This document shows positions 1-5,369 of a stretch of DNA of 8,602 bases, piece by piece. The stretch is from JAMBLL01 sp964387145 (GTDB lineage: Bacteria > Actinomycetota > Acidimicrobiia > Spongiisociales > UBA5794). Positions within the stretch are counted from its first letter, which is position 1. Every line of letters begins with the position of its first letter. The translations under genes were made by a program, and so were the position numbers. The notes beneath the pieces are model-generated. The model had not been told where the DNA came from. It searched no databases and was given only the letters and a program-made list of their open reading frames with translations. Location of the stretch: contig CAYLVM010000105.1 in assembly GCA_964387145.1 (NCBI GenBank), positions 1-8,602 of the forward strand, written 5' to 3'.

Positions 1-189
1 ATGGGCAAGTCCATCCACGCCGGTGCCCAGGTCGTTGCAGACGGCACCCCTGAGGCCGCCCTGCGTCTCGAACGGGTCCTCACCAACGACCCCGGCATGG
101 GCGTCATCCGCCACGCAGACGCCGGCTACGACCGTGCAATCACCGTCGCCAAGGAACGTGGTGTTGCCATCCCGATGATGGAGGAGTGA
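1..189 (+). CDS. hutU: Urocanate hydratase (urocanase), C-terminal end only
   Basis: This is the last 62 codons of a gene that begins before the window; the ATG at position 1 is an internal methionine. Urocanase converts urocanate to 4-imidazolone-5-propionate in the cytoplasm, using tightly bound NAD+ as an electrophile. The visible part carries the family's conserved C-terminal block: a SIHAGAQVVADGT stretch, then LERVLTNDPGMGV and IRHADAGYD, ending in a short tail rich in hydrophobic and acidic residues. The complete protein in this family is usually around 550 residues, so the active-site region lies off the left edge. The stop codon is 3 nt before the start of hutI, which encodes the next enzyme of histidine degradation, so the two are almost certainly one transcript. 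Identification rests on the conserved C-terminal motifs plus the hutI neighbour. Confidence 0.93.
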   Translation: MGKSIHAGAQVVADGTPEAALRLERVLTNDPGMGVIRHADAGYDRAITVAKERGVAIPMMEE

Positions 190-192
190 CCG

Positions 193-1437
193 ATGACCGG
201 TAGCGACCAACCAGAGCCTGTGGAGAACCACTGCCCCTCGATGTTGATCACCCACATAGGGGAGTTGGTCACGAACGACCCTGCTCACGGCGGTCTGCTT
301 GGCACGATCGAGGATGCTGCCGTGGTGATGTGTGACGAGAAGGTCACCTGGGTCGGTACCACCGCCGATCTCCCCGATGACACCGACACGGACAAGCACA
401 TCGATGCCGGTGGCGCTGCCGTCGTGCCCGGGTTCATCGATGCGCACACCCACGCCGTGTTCGCAGGGGACCGTGCAGACGAGTTCGCGATGCGGATGGC
501 CGGAGCATCCTATGAGGACATCCTTGCTTCGGGGGGCGGCATCTACTCGACGGTCGAAGCAACACGGGCAGCGTCCCTCACGGACCTCGTTGCAGCGTCA
601 CTGACGCGGATCGACCATATGCTGGTGTCGGGCACCACGACCGTGGAAGTGAAGTCCGGCTACGGCCTCGATGTCGCAACCGAGCTTCGCATGCTCGAAG
701 CGATCGCAGCTATCGACGACGTCGCCCCCATCGACATCATCCCGACCTTCCTCGGTGCCCACGTCGTGGCTCCCGAGTTCAGGGAGTGTCGCGGCGACTA
801 CGTCGATCTCGTCACAGGCCCCATGCTCGAGCGTGTCGCGTCCCTCGCCCGGTTCATCGACGTGTTCTGTGACGAGGCGGCGTTCACCACAGACGAGACC
901 CGACGGATCGTTGAAGCCGGCAGGGCCGCAGGGCTCGGGGTGCGCCTCCACGTAGACCAGCTGTCGCGTTCGGGTGGCACGGCACTCGCTGCACAGCTCG
1001 GTGCCACCTCTGCAGACCACGTCGACCATGCGACAGACGAGGACCTCGCTGCACTCGCAGCGGCAGGCACCGTTGCGGTTCTGCTCCCCGGTGTCTCCTA
1101 CGCCATGGGTACGTCTCCGCCCGATGCCCGCAAGGTGTGGGACGCCGGTGTCACGGTGGCGATCGCCACGGACTGCAACCCGGGTACCGCGTACCTCGAG
1201 ACGATGTCGTTCATCATCTCGCTCGCCGTCGTCACCTCAGGCCTCACCCCGGCCGAAGCACTGTGGGCGGCAACGAAGGGCGGCGCGTTGGCGCTCGGGC
1301 TCACCGACAGGGGAGTGATCGCCCCCGGGATGCTTGCAGACCTGGTGATCCTCGACGCACCGTCACACACCCATATTGCTTACCGTCCCGACGGTGCGCT
1401 TCCCCTCGAGGTGGTCAAGCGCGGCATGCTGGTGTGA
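193..1437 (+). CDS. hutI: Imidazolonepropionase
   Basis: HutI hydrolyses 4-imidazolone-5-propionate to N-formimino-L-glutamate, the third step of histidine degradation. It is a metal-dependent amidohydrolase with a TIM barrel. At 414 residues it is normal length. Visible motifs are GFIDAHTH (HxH metal ligands H85 and H87), the substrate-binding AGDRADEF region at 91-98, the GGGIYSTV loop at 114-121, VKSGYGL at 153-159, FLGAH with H190, FCDEAAF with E228, LHVDQ with H253, ADHVDH with H276, and ATDCNPGT with the likely metal-ligand aspartate D327. All expected active-site residues are present, so the enzyme should be functional. I chose the ATG at 193 because AGGAG (182-186) sits 6 nt upstream; the ATG at 241 (residue 17), nearer the usual family N-terminus, has no good ribosome site. 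The gene follows hutU after 3 nt, which supports translational coupling. Confidence 0.97.
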   Translation: MTGSDQPEPVENHCPSMLITHIGELVTNDPAHGGLLGTIEDAAVVMCDEKVTWVGTTADLPDDTDTDKHIDAGGAAVVPGFIDAHTHAVFAGDRADEFAMRMAGASYEDILASGGGIYSTVEATRAASLTDLVAASLTRIDHMLVSGTTTVEVKSGYGLDVATELRMLEAIAAIDDVAPIDIIPTFLGAHVVAPEFRECRGDYVDLVTGPMLERVASLARFIDVFCDEAAFTTDETRRIVEAGRAAGLGVRLHVDQLSRSGGTALAAQLGATSADHVDHATDEDLAALAAAGTVAVLLPGVSYAMGTSPPDARKVWDAGVTVAIATDCNPGTAYLETMSFIISLAVVTSGLTPAEALWAATKGGALALGLTDRGVIAPGMLADLVILDAPSHTHIAYRPDGALPLEVVKRGMLV

Positions 1438-1505
1438 GCGACGAGGCGGCCGACGGTACCTTGTTGTCGACGACCAGACCACGGACCATGCCGAGGAGGG
1501 CCTGA
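1434..1505 (+). CDS. Possible 23-codon small ORF bridging hutI and the crotonase gene
   Basis: A GTG at 1434 overlaps the hutI stop codon as GTGTGA. The frame runs to a TGA at 1503-1505, which directly abuts the ATG of the next gene at 1506. The predicted peptide is hydrophilic, begins VSDEAADG and ends TMPRRA. Its last codons (AGG AGG) are also the Shine-Dalgarno sequence of the downstream gene. Overlap with one stop and exact abutment with the next start is what a coupling relay would look like. A 68-nt gap can contain such a frame by chance, and there is no clear ribosome site in front of the GTG. I recognise no homologue. Treat it as a candidate only. Confidence 0.15.
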   Translation: MSDEAADGTLLSTTRPRTMPRRA

Positions 1506-2291
1506 ATGCTCGAGGGATATCAACGACTGCGGTTCGAGACGCCGGTGCCCGGCGTACTCGAGGTGATCATCTCGGATCCGGATCGTATGAACGCTGTGGA
1601 TGCGGTCGGCCATCGCGAGCTGGCCTACGTGTGGCGGGACATTGCTGAGCTCGACGATGTCCGTGCGGTGCTGCTTCGCGGGGACGGGAAGGCGTTCTCT
1701 GCAGGCGGGTCGTTCGACATGATCGAGGACATGATGGGTGACGCTGAGGCCACGGCACGCATGTTCGAAGAGGCCCGTGCCCTCGTCACCAACCTCGTCG
1801 AGTTCCCCAAACCCATCGTTTCTGCGATCCACGGCCCTGCGGTGGGGGCCGGGCTCGTTGCTGCCCTGCTCGCCGACATCCCGATTGCGGCCCGTTCGGC
1901 ACGCATCCTCGATGGCCACGTCAAGCTCGGTGTCACCGCAGGCGACCATGCAGCGATGGTGTGGCCGCTGCTCGTCGGGATGGCCAAGGCCAAGTACTAC
2001 CTGTTGACCAACGAGCCACTCTCGGGTGAGGAGGCAGAGCGGATAGGTCTCGTTGCCAAGGTCGTCGACGACGACGAGCTCTACGACACGGCCCTCGGGA
2101 TCGCCCGCTCGCTCGCCGACGGTCCGGGCTGGGCGACACGGTGGACGAAGCTCGCCCTCAACGAGTGGTACCGCCAGGCGATGCCGGCGTTCGACGCCTC
2201 GCTCGCGCTCGAGATGCTGTCCTTCTTCCACCCCGACGCTCGTGAGGGCCTCGATGCCCTCCTCGAGAAGCGCTCCCCGCGCTGGAGGTGA
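1506..2291 (+). CDS. Enoyl-CoA hydratase/isomerase (crotonase) family protein lacking both classical glutamates
   Basis: The 261 residues match a full-length crotonase-fold acyl-CoA protein. DPDRMNAVD (24-32) opens the fold. AFSAGGSFDM (64-73) and HGPAVGAG (109-116) form the two oxyanion-hole segments that bind the CoA thioester carbonyl. LADIPIAA (122-129), the TAGDHAA loop (144-150) and PLSGEEAERIGLVAKVV (171-187) follow in family order. Aligned by eye to mitochondrial enoyl-CoA hydratase, the two catalytic glutamates fall at V118 and H138, so water addition by the standard mechanism is unlikely. D147-H148 in the loop are candidate polar catalytic residues. The exact reaction is unknown: isomerase, hydrolase, decarboxylase or a divergent hydratase are all possible. 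The ATG at 1506 is supported by AGGAGG (1494-1499) with a 6-nt spacer. The gene lies 68 nt after hutI and its stop overlaps the ribosome site for the next frame. Confidence 0.9.
   Translation: MLEGYQRLRFETPVPGVLEVIISDPDRMNAVDAVGHRELAYVWRDIAELDDVRAVLLRGDGKAFSAGGSFDMIEDMMGDAEATARMFEEARALVTNLVEFPKPIVSAIHGPAVGAGLVAALLADIPIAARSARILDGHVKLGVTAGDHAAMVWPLLVGMAKAKYYLLTNEPLSGEEAERIGLVAKVVDDDELYDTALGIARSLADGPGWATRWTKLALNEWYRQAMPAFDASLALEMLSFFHPDAREGLDALLEKRSPRWR
2284..2291 (+). promoter_or_regulatory. Perfect Shine-Dalgarno with no standard start codon at the right distance
   Basis: GGAGGTGA is fully complementary to the 3' end of 16S rRNA and overlaps the last codons and TGA stop of the crotonase gene. 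Six nt downstream, in the GDPD frame, the codon is ATC (2298-2300), preceded by GTC codons at 2292 and 2295. The first conventional start in that frame is the GTG at 2340, which is 48 nt away and has no ribosome site of its own. The site therefore argues that GDPD translation begins around 2298. Confidence 0.6.
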
Positions 2292-2339
2292 GTCGTCATC
2301 GCTGCGTCCGATCGTCCGTACTTCAGCCATGAGCATCCG

Positions 2340-3104
2340 GTGCGCTTTGCGCATCGTGGATCACGCGTCCTGTGGCCGGAGAACACGTGGCACGCCTTCG
2401 ACGGTGCCGTGAACGATCTCGGGTACCGCTACCTCGAGACGGATGTCCGGGTGACCAGTGACGATGTCGTCGTCGTGTTCCACGACGAGACGCTCGAACG
2501 CACCACCAACGGGGTCGGGAAGATCGCCGAGTGGGACTGGGAAGACCTTCAACATCTCGATGCTGCTTACCGGTTCACTCCCGACGGTGACGAGTTCCCG
2601 TTGCGTGGCACCGGCGTCGGCATCTCGCGGCTCGACGACACTTTCGAGCGGTACCCGGGCATCTGTTTCAACATCGACCTCAAGGCCCACGGCAGCGAGT
2701 GGCCCGTTGCTGATGTGATCGCACTCCACAAACGGACGGACTCGGTCCTCATCGGGAGCTTTGCGGACAGGCGAATCGCCCGGTTCCGCAGGATCACCAA
2801 GGGCAAGGTCGCCACCTCGGCGGGACCGTCGGCGGCCATGGCGATGTATGCCGCGTCCCGGGTTGGGCGCACGTCGAAGCGTCCCGTCGATGCCTATCAG
2901 CTGCCACACAAGCTCAAAGGGGCCGGTGTCGATCGCAAGCTCGTCGACGCCGTCCACCGTGCCGGTGCCCAGATCCATGTGTGGACGGTCGACGAACCCC
3001 AGGACATGCGTGCCCTCCTCGACCTCGGTGTCGACGGTATCGTCACCGACCGACCCGACCTACTCAACTACGTGATCGAGGAGCGAAACGATGCCGAAGG
3101 GTGA
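2340..3104 (+). CDS. Glycerophosphodiester phosphodiesterase (GDPD family)
   Basis: This TIM-barrel enzyme cleaves glycerophosphodiesters to sn-glycerol 3-phosphate and an alcohol, using a divalent metal. From the GTG at 2340, conserved elements are FAHRG (catalytic H5, R6), PENT (13-16), LETDVR with metal ligands E33 and D35, VFHDETLERTT with catalytic H48, NIDLK with D113 and K115, HVWTVDEP with W215, and the closing GVDGIVTDRPD (230-240). I see no signal peptide, so it is probably cytoplasmic. The listed start is the first conventional codon, but it lies only five codons before the catalytic histidine. The frame stays open back to the crotonase stop at 2289-2291, and the extra residues (DRPYFSHEHP before the GTG) look like a normal GDPD N-terminus. 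The real start is probably near 2298, giving about 268 residues. The gene overlaps the MOSC gene by 14 nt, so the two are probably translated from one message. Confidence 0.9.
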   Translation: MRFAHRGSRVLWPENTWHAFDGAVNDLGYRYLETDVRVTSDDVVVVFHDETLERTTNGVGKIAEWDWEDLQHLDAAYRFTPDGDEFPLRGTGVGISRLDDTFERYPGICFNIDLKAHGSEWPVADVIALHKRTDSVLIGSFADRRIARFRRITKGKVATSAGPSAAMAMYAASRVGRTSKRPVDAYQLPHKLKGAGVDRKLVDAVHRAGAQIHVWTVDEPQDMRALLDLGVDGIVTDRPDLLNYVIEERNDAEG

Positions 3105-3681
3105 ACTGATCGGTGAGATCGTCCGGCTCCAGGTGCAGCGGTTCCCGATCAAGGTGAAGGGCACGCGGTACGACCCCTCGGGGATCCAGGAGGTCACGAG
3201 GGCAGCCGTCGATGCTTGGGGCATGGTCGGCTGGCACAACGACGCATGGATCGTGGATGCCCACCACAAGGCGCACCCGACCAGGCGGGGTGGTGGCCGC
3301 AGGTCTCTGTCGATCGGGTTCACCGGACACTACGGTGCGATGGCGGACCGGTTCGGCGATGCACCGATCGGGATCGCCGGGGAGAACATCATCGTCGATG
3401 GGCCGACACTCTCCCTCGGGGACCTCGGCGAGGGCCTCATCGTCTTGACAGCCGACGGCACCGAACTACTCCTCGAGCGGCCCCGTGTCGCAGCGCCGTG
3501 TCTCGAGTTCACCAGCTTCATGCTCGGTCTCGACCGCGTTGGCTCACTCGATGAGATCGAGGATCCCCTCAACGACCTCCACGATGGCCGCCGCGGCTTC
3601 ATCGTGGCTGCGGACCATGCAAGCTCACCCGTGGAGCTGTCGGTGGGGGATGAGGTCTTCCACGTCACGTCGGGGCGATGA
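3091..3681 (+). CDS. MOSC-domain protein
   Basis: The protein has 196 residues. Its centre carries the MOSC signature: a GHYGAMADRFGD segment (79-90), IGIAGENIIVDG (93-104, the common GxxGENi/v element), LSLGDLGEG (108-115), and PRVAAPCLEF (131-140) with the conserved cysteine C137. MOSC domains occur at the C-terminus of molybdenum-cofactor sulfurases and in stand-alone proteins of the YiiM/YuaD kind, where they are proposed to carry or transfer sulfur or act on molybdenum cofactor. The specific substrate here cannot be read from sequence. The N-terminal 75 residues are less typical and contain an HHKAHPTRRGGGRR basic stretch. GAGGAG (3078-3083) lies 7 nt before the ATG and fixes the start, inside the end of the GDPD gene. 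Confidence 0.85.
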   Translation: MPKGELIGEIVRLQVQRFPIKVKGTRYDPSGIQEVTRAAVDAWGMVGWHNDAWIVDAHHKAHPTRRGGGRRSLSIGFTGHYGAMADRFGDAPIGIAGENIIVDGPTLSLGDLGEGLIVLTADGTELLLERPRVAAPCLEFTSFMLGLDRVGSLDEIEDPLNDLHDGRRGFIVAADHASSPVELSVGDEVFHVTSGR

Positions 3682-3699
3682 CGCTGTTGGCCCTTCAGG

Positions 3700-3705
3700 T
3701 AAGGT
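3700..3705 (+). promoter_or_regulatory. Candidate -10 box (TAAGGT) for a leaderless transcript
   Basis: TAAGGT fits the actinobacterial TANNNT -10 pattern. Six nt separate it from the ATG at 3712, so a transcript starting the usual 6-8 nt downstream would begin at or beside the start codon. No convincing -35 hexamer is visible about 17 nt upstream; the region is the end of the MOSC gene. The AAGG inside the box could alternatively serve as a weak ribosome site 7 nt before the ATG, so the two readings compete. Confidence 0.4.
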
Positions 3706-3711
3706 GTGGCC

Positions 3712-4023
3712 ATGTCACGGAGTCACAAGTTCGAGGACACCGATCGGCGACGGATGACAGACGCCGGTGTGCAACGGGTCCCACAGGCAGTCGCCGACCC
3801 TCCCAGCATGTTTGCGGTCAGCGTGACCGGTGTGCTCGTCATCATCTTTGCGATCCAGCTCATCGGTGTCGTCATTGGGGTACTTCCCGCTGATGCGAGC
3901 GGTGGGAGCCGCATGGTGTTCGGTGTCGTGATCACTGTCGGATTGGTAGCGTCCACCGCTTCTTTCATCTCGCTGTACCGGCGGACACACGTCGAGCCGG
4001 CCGTCGGGGACGACGACGTATAG
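3712..4023 (+). CDS. Small two-helix membrane protein of unknown function
   Basis: The 103-residue product (105 if the GTG at 3706 is used) has a charged N-terminal region with an arginine cluster (RRR at about 12-14) and two hydrophobic segments at roughly 33-57 and 67-89. These are joined by a short polar loop with PADASGGSR. A positive YRRTH patch follows helix 2, then an acidic tail ending GDDDV. Basic residues before helix 1 and after helix 2 predict both ends in the cytoplasm. I do not recognise a family. I prefer the ATG at 3712 because it sits 6 nt after a TAAGGT -10-like box and 7 nt after AAGG. The next membrane gene begins 15 nt downstream, so the pair is probably co-expressed. The long frame on the opposite strand here (3715-4848) looks like a high-GC shadow. 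Confidence 0.75.
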   Translation: MSRSHKFEDTDRRRMTDAGVQRVPQAVADPPSMFAVSVTGVLVIIFAIQLIGVVIGVLPADASGGSRMVFGVVITVGLVASTASFISLYRRTHVEPAVGDDDV

Positions 4024-4037
4024 GGAGGGTCCGCTCC
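4021..4037 (+). repeat. 17-nt direct repeat, left copy
   Basis: TAGGGAGGGTCCGCTCC lies just before the polytopic membrane gene. It contains the stop codon of the small membrane gene and the ribosome site of the following gene. It matches 5003-5019 at 16 of 17 positions. Confidence 0.6.
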
Positions 4038-4038
4038 T

Positions 4039-4995
4039 GTGCTCGATGTGCAGCCGGCGGGTGTCGTCCATACTGTGGGTGTGCCATCCCGCGAGACCCT
4101 TGAAGCCTTCGCCTCCGACGAGTTCCTCACCGGACTCACGTTCGGGATCGGCGCCCTCCTCCTCGGCCTTGTCGTCGCCTACCTGTGGCGCCGGAGATAC
4201 AGCACCCCTGCACCGATCGTCGGCCTGCTCCTGACCGCAGGGGTACTCGGAGGCCTCGAGACGACTCGAGGCCTTCCCGCTGACCTGTGGATCGGACTGG
4301 TGCTCCTGGCCGTCGCCGGTGCCCTGTATCCGTGGGCACGGCGGGTACCGCTCCTGGCGGCCGTGGTCGCCATCCCCGGGGCGTGGTGGGTCACCCAGGT
4401 CGTTGAACTGCCCGGTGCGCTGTGGGTCCCGTGGCTGCTGTTCGCCTGGATCGTCCTCGGAGCACCGCTGGTGACGAGCTTCGACCGTCACTTCCAGGAT
4501 CGCGGCTACGGGCCGGTGCTGGTCGCTATCAGCATCGCAGGCATGTTCGTCACGTTGCCCGATACCGAAGAGATCCTCGTCGTGTTCGGTGTCGTCGCCG
4601 CTCTGGTGTTCCTGGCTTGGCCGAAGGTTCTCGGGTCGCTCGGCGCCGTGGGCATCTACCCGCTCCTCGGAGTGTTGGCGTGGGTGATCGCCTTCGACGG
4701 GAGGGGACGCGAGAGCGCCATCATCGGGGCGGTTGCGGCCCTCGGGTTCCTCGTGGTCGAACCACTGGCGCGGTGGTGGCGAGGCGGGACGCTGCTGGAT
4801 CGGTTCCCGAAGCGATGGTGGGGAGCACCCGTTGTGGGAGCGTTGCACCTCGTCGTCGTACTGCTTGTAGCCCGGGTAGCCGGATTGAGGGAGACCGCAG
4901 CGAGCGCCACTGTTGTGGCCGGAGTGGTACTGGGTGTCTCGATGATCGTCCTTGCGGTCCTGGGTCCACGAACGCGTACCAACCGCCGGCAGTGA
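4039..4995 (+). CDS. Polytopic membrane protein of unknown function
   Basis: The 318-residue protein is dominated by hydrophobic stretches. About ten membrane segments can be counted, roughly at 33-50, 57-72, 83-99, 104-118, 128-144, 157-173, 178-194, 199-218, 227-242, 262-281 and 287-308; one or two of these may not span. Short polar links contain arginine clusters (WRRRY at 50-54, RWW at 245-247, KRWW at 258-261). A conserved-looking TLPDTEE (172-178) lies between two helices, with FDRHF (148-152) before it. The C-terminus is basic (RTRTNRRQ). I cannot assign a transporter or enzyme family. The GTG at 4039 is supported by GGGAGG (4023-4028) about 10 nt upstream; GTG codons at 4048, 4075 and 4081 are alternatives nearer the first helix. 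It is probably co-transcribed with the small membrane gene and is bracketed by a near-perfect 17-nt direct repeat. Confidence 0.78.
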   Translation: MLDVQPAGVVHTVGVPSRETLEAFASDEFLTGLTFGIGALLLGLVVAYLWRRRYSTPAPIVGLLLTAGVLGGLETTRGLPADLWIGLVLLAVAGALYPWARRVPLLAAVVAIPGAWWVTQVVELPGALWVPWLLFAWIVLGAPLVTSFDRHFQDRGYGPVLVAISIAGMFVTLPDTEEILVVFGVVAALVFLAWPKVLGSLGAVGIYPLLGVLAWVIAFDGRGRESAIIGAVAALGFLVVEPLARWWRGGTLLDRFPKRWWGAPVVGALHLVVVLLVARVAGLRETAASATVVAGVVLGVSMIVLAVLGPRTRTNRRQ

Positions 4996-5001
4996 CCATG
5001 G

Positions 5002-5283
5002 CTAGGGAGGGTCCGTTCCGGTGATGTAGGTGTGGCCGAGGGGAGAGGTCCATTCGTAGGTGCCGTCGGGGAGGTGGACGTACGTCCAGCCGGCGGCGTG
5101 GCGTATGACGTGGTCCCGTCGGCAGGCGGGTGCGACGCCGCCCGGTTCGGTGGTGCCGCCCTCGGACCACAGTGTCGTGTGATCGATGTCGCAGTCGGTC
5201 GATGGGTGTCTGCATCCGGGGAACACGCACGTCGGGTTCCTGGATTCGACGTGTCGTCTCGAGTGAATCGCCCTGGGTTTCAT
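5002..5283 (-). pseudogene. Truncated HNH endonuclease of the DUF222/13E12 type
   Basis: Only the C-terminal HNH domain (about 93 residues) remains. It shows the zinc-binding PTCVFPGC (C19, C24), CDIDHT with the D34-H35 catalytic pair, a WSEGGTT turn, PACRRDH with C54 and H58, H62, and the usual ending with a PDGTYEW and SPLGHTY sequence. The N-terminal DUF222 region, normally several hundred residues, is absent. The frame is open upstream only to a TAG at 5361-5359, immediately beyond the neighbouring gene's end. There is no ribosome site before the ATG at 5283. The asparagine normally found before the PxC segment is replaced by glycine (G49), consistent with decay. Full-length relatives are abundant, often multicopy genes in actinobacteria and are linked to repeats and integration sites. 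A functional short HNH protein is possible but less likely. Confidence 0.75.
5003..5019 (+). repeat. 17-nt direct repeat, right copy
   Basis: TAGGGAGGGTCCGTTCC lies 7 nt after the stop codon of the polytopic membrane gene. It differs from the left copy at one base (C to T). It spans the last codons of the HNH remnant on the opposite strand, and the remnant's stop codon (5002-5004) overlaps its left end. Here it does not serve any downstream start: the next ATG is followed at once by TAG. Confidence 0.6.
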
Positions 5284-5286
5284 AGA

Positions 5287-5369
5287 GACTCGGGGGTTTG
5301 AGTCCCCACCGAACCGGTGAGGACGGGAGCGACTGCTCCGTATCTGGGCAACCTCGAACTACGTCCTCA
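5287..5369. repeat. Cluster of short inverted repeats
   Basis: Four small inverted repeats fall in 83 nt between the DUF2342 gene and the HNH remnant. They are GACTC/GAGTC (5287-5291, 5300-5304), CACCG/CGGTG (5307-5311, 5315-5319, loop AAC), GGAGC/GCTCC (5326-5330, 5335-5339, loop GACT), and TGAGGAC/GTCCTCA (5318-5324, 5363-5369), which encloses the third. The outer stem directly abuts the stop codon of the minus-strand DUF2342 gene, where a transcription terminator would be expected. No T-run follows on either strand, so it is not a classical intrinsic terminator. The second and fourth stems are mutually exclusive. Confidence 0.4.

Noticed and set aside
241..243. Alternative hutI start at the ATG of codon 17, closer to the common family N-terminus.
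   Set aside because: No ribosome site precedes it, while the ATG at 193 has AGGAG with a 6-nt spacer and tight spacing to hutU.
1380..2354. A 324-codon minus-strand frame opposite the crotonase gene.
   Set aside because: The plus-strand frame has clear crotonase motifs and a strong ribosome site. The minus-strand product has no family features.
3706..3708. GTG start two codons before the preferred ATG of the small membrane protein.
   Set aside because: It cannot be excluded, since AGG at 3697-3699 is 6 nt away. The ATG at 3712 is a stronger codon and fits both the -10 box spacing and AAGG.
3715..4848. A 377-codon open frame on the minus strand opposite both membrane-protein genes.
   Set aside because: Its product is polar, rich in R, D, E, H and P with no recognisable motif, as expected of an antisense shadow in high-GC DNA. 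The plus-strand frames give coherent membrane segments and have start signals.
5292..5315. A tRNA T-arm-like sequence on the plus strand (GGGG, loop TTTGAGT, CCCC), with a 7-nt acceptor-like complement at 5154-5160.
   Set aside because: The loop departs from the TTCRANY consensus at one base. The acceptor-like partner is about 160 nt away inside HNH coding sequence, and no D-arm or anticodon arm fits between them. At most it could be a fragment of an old attachment site.
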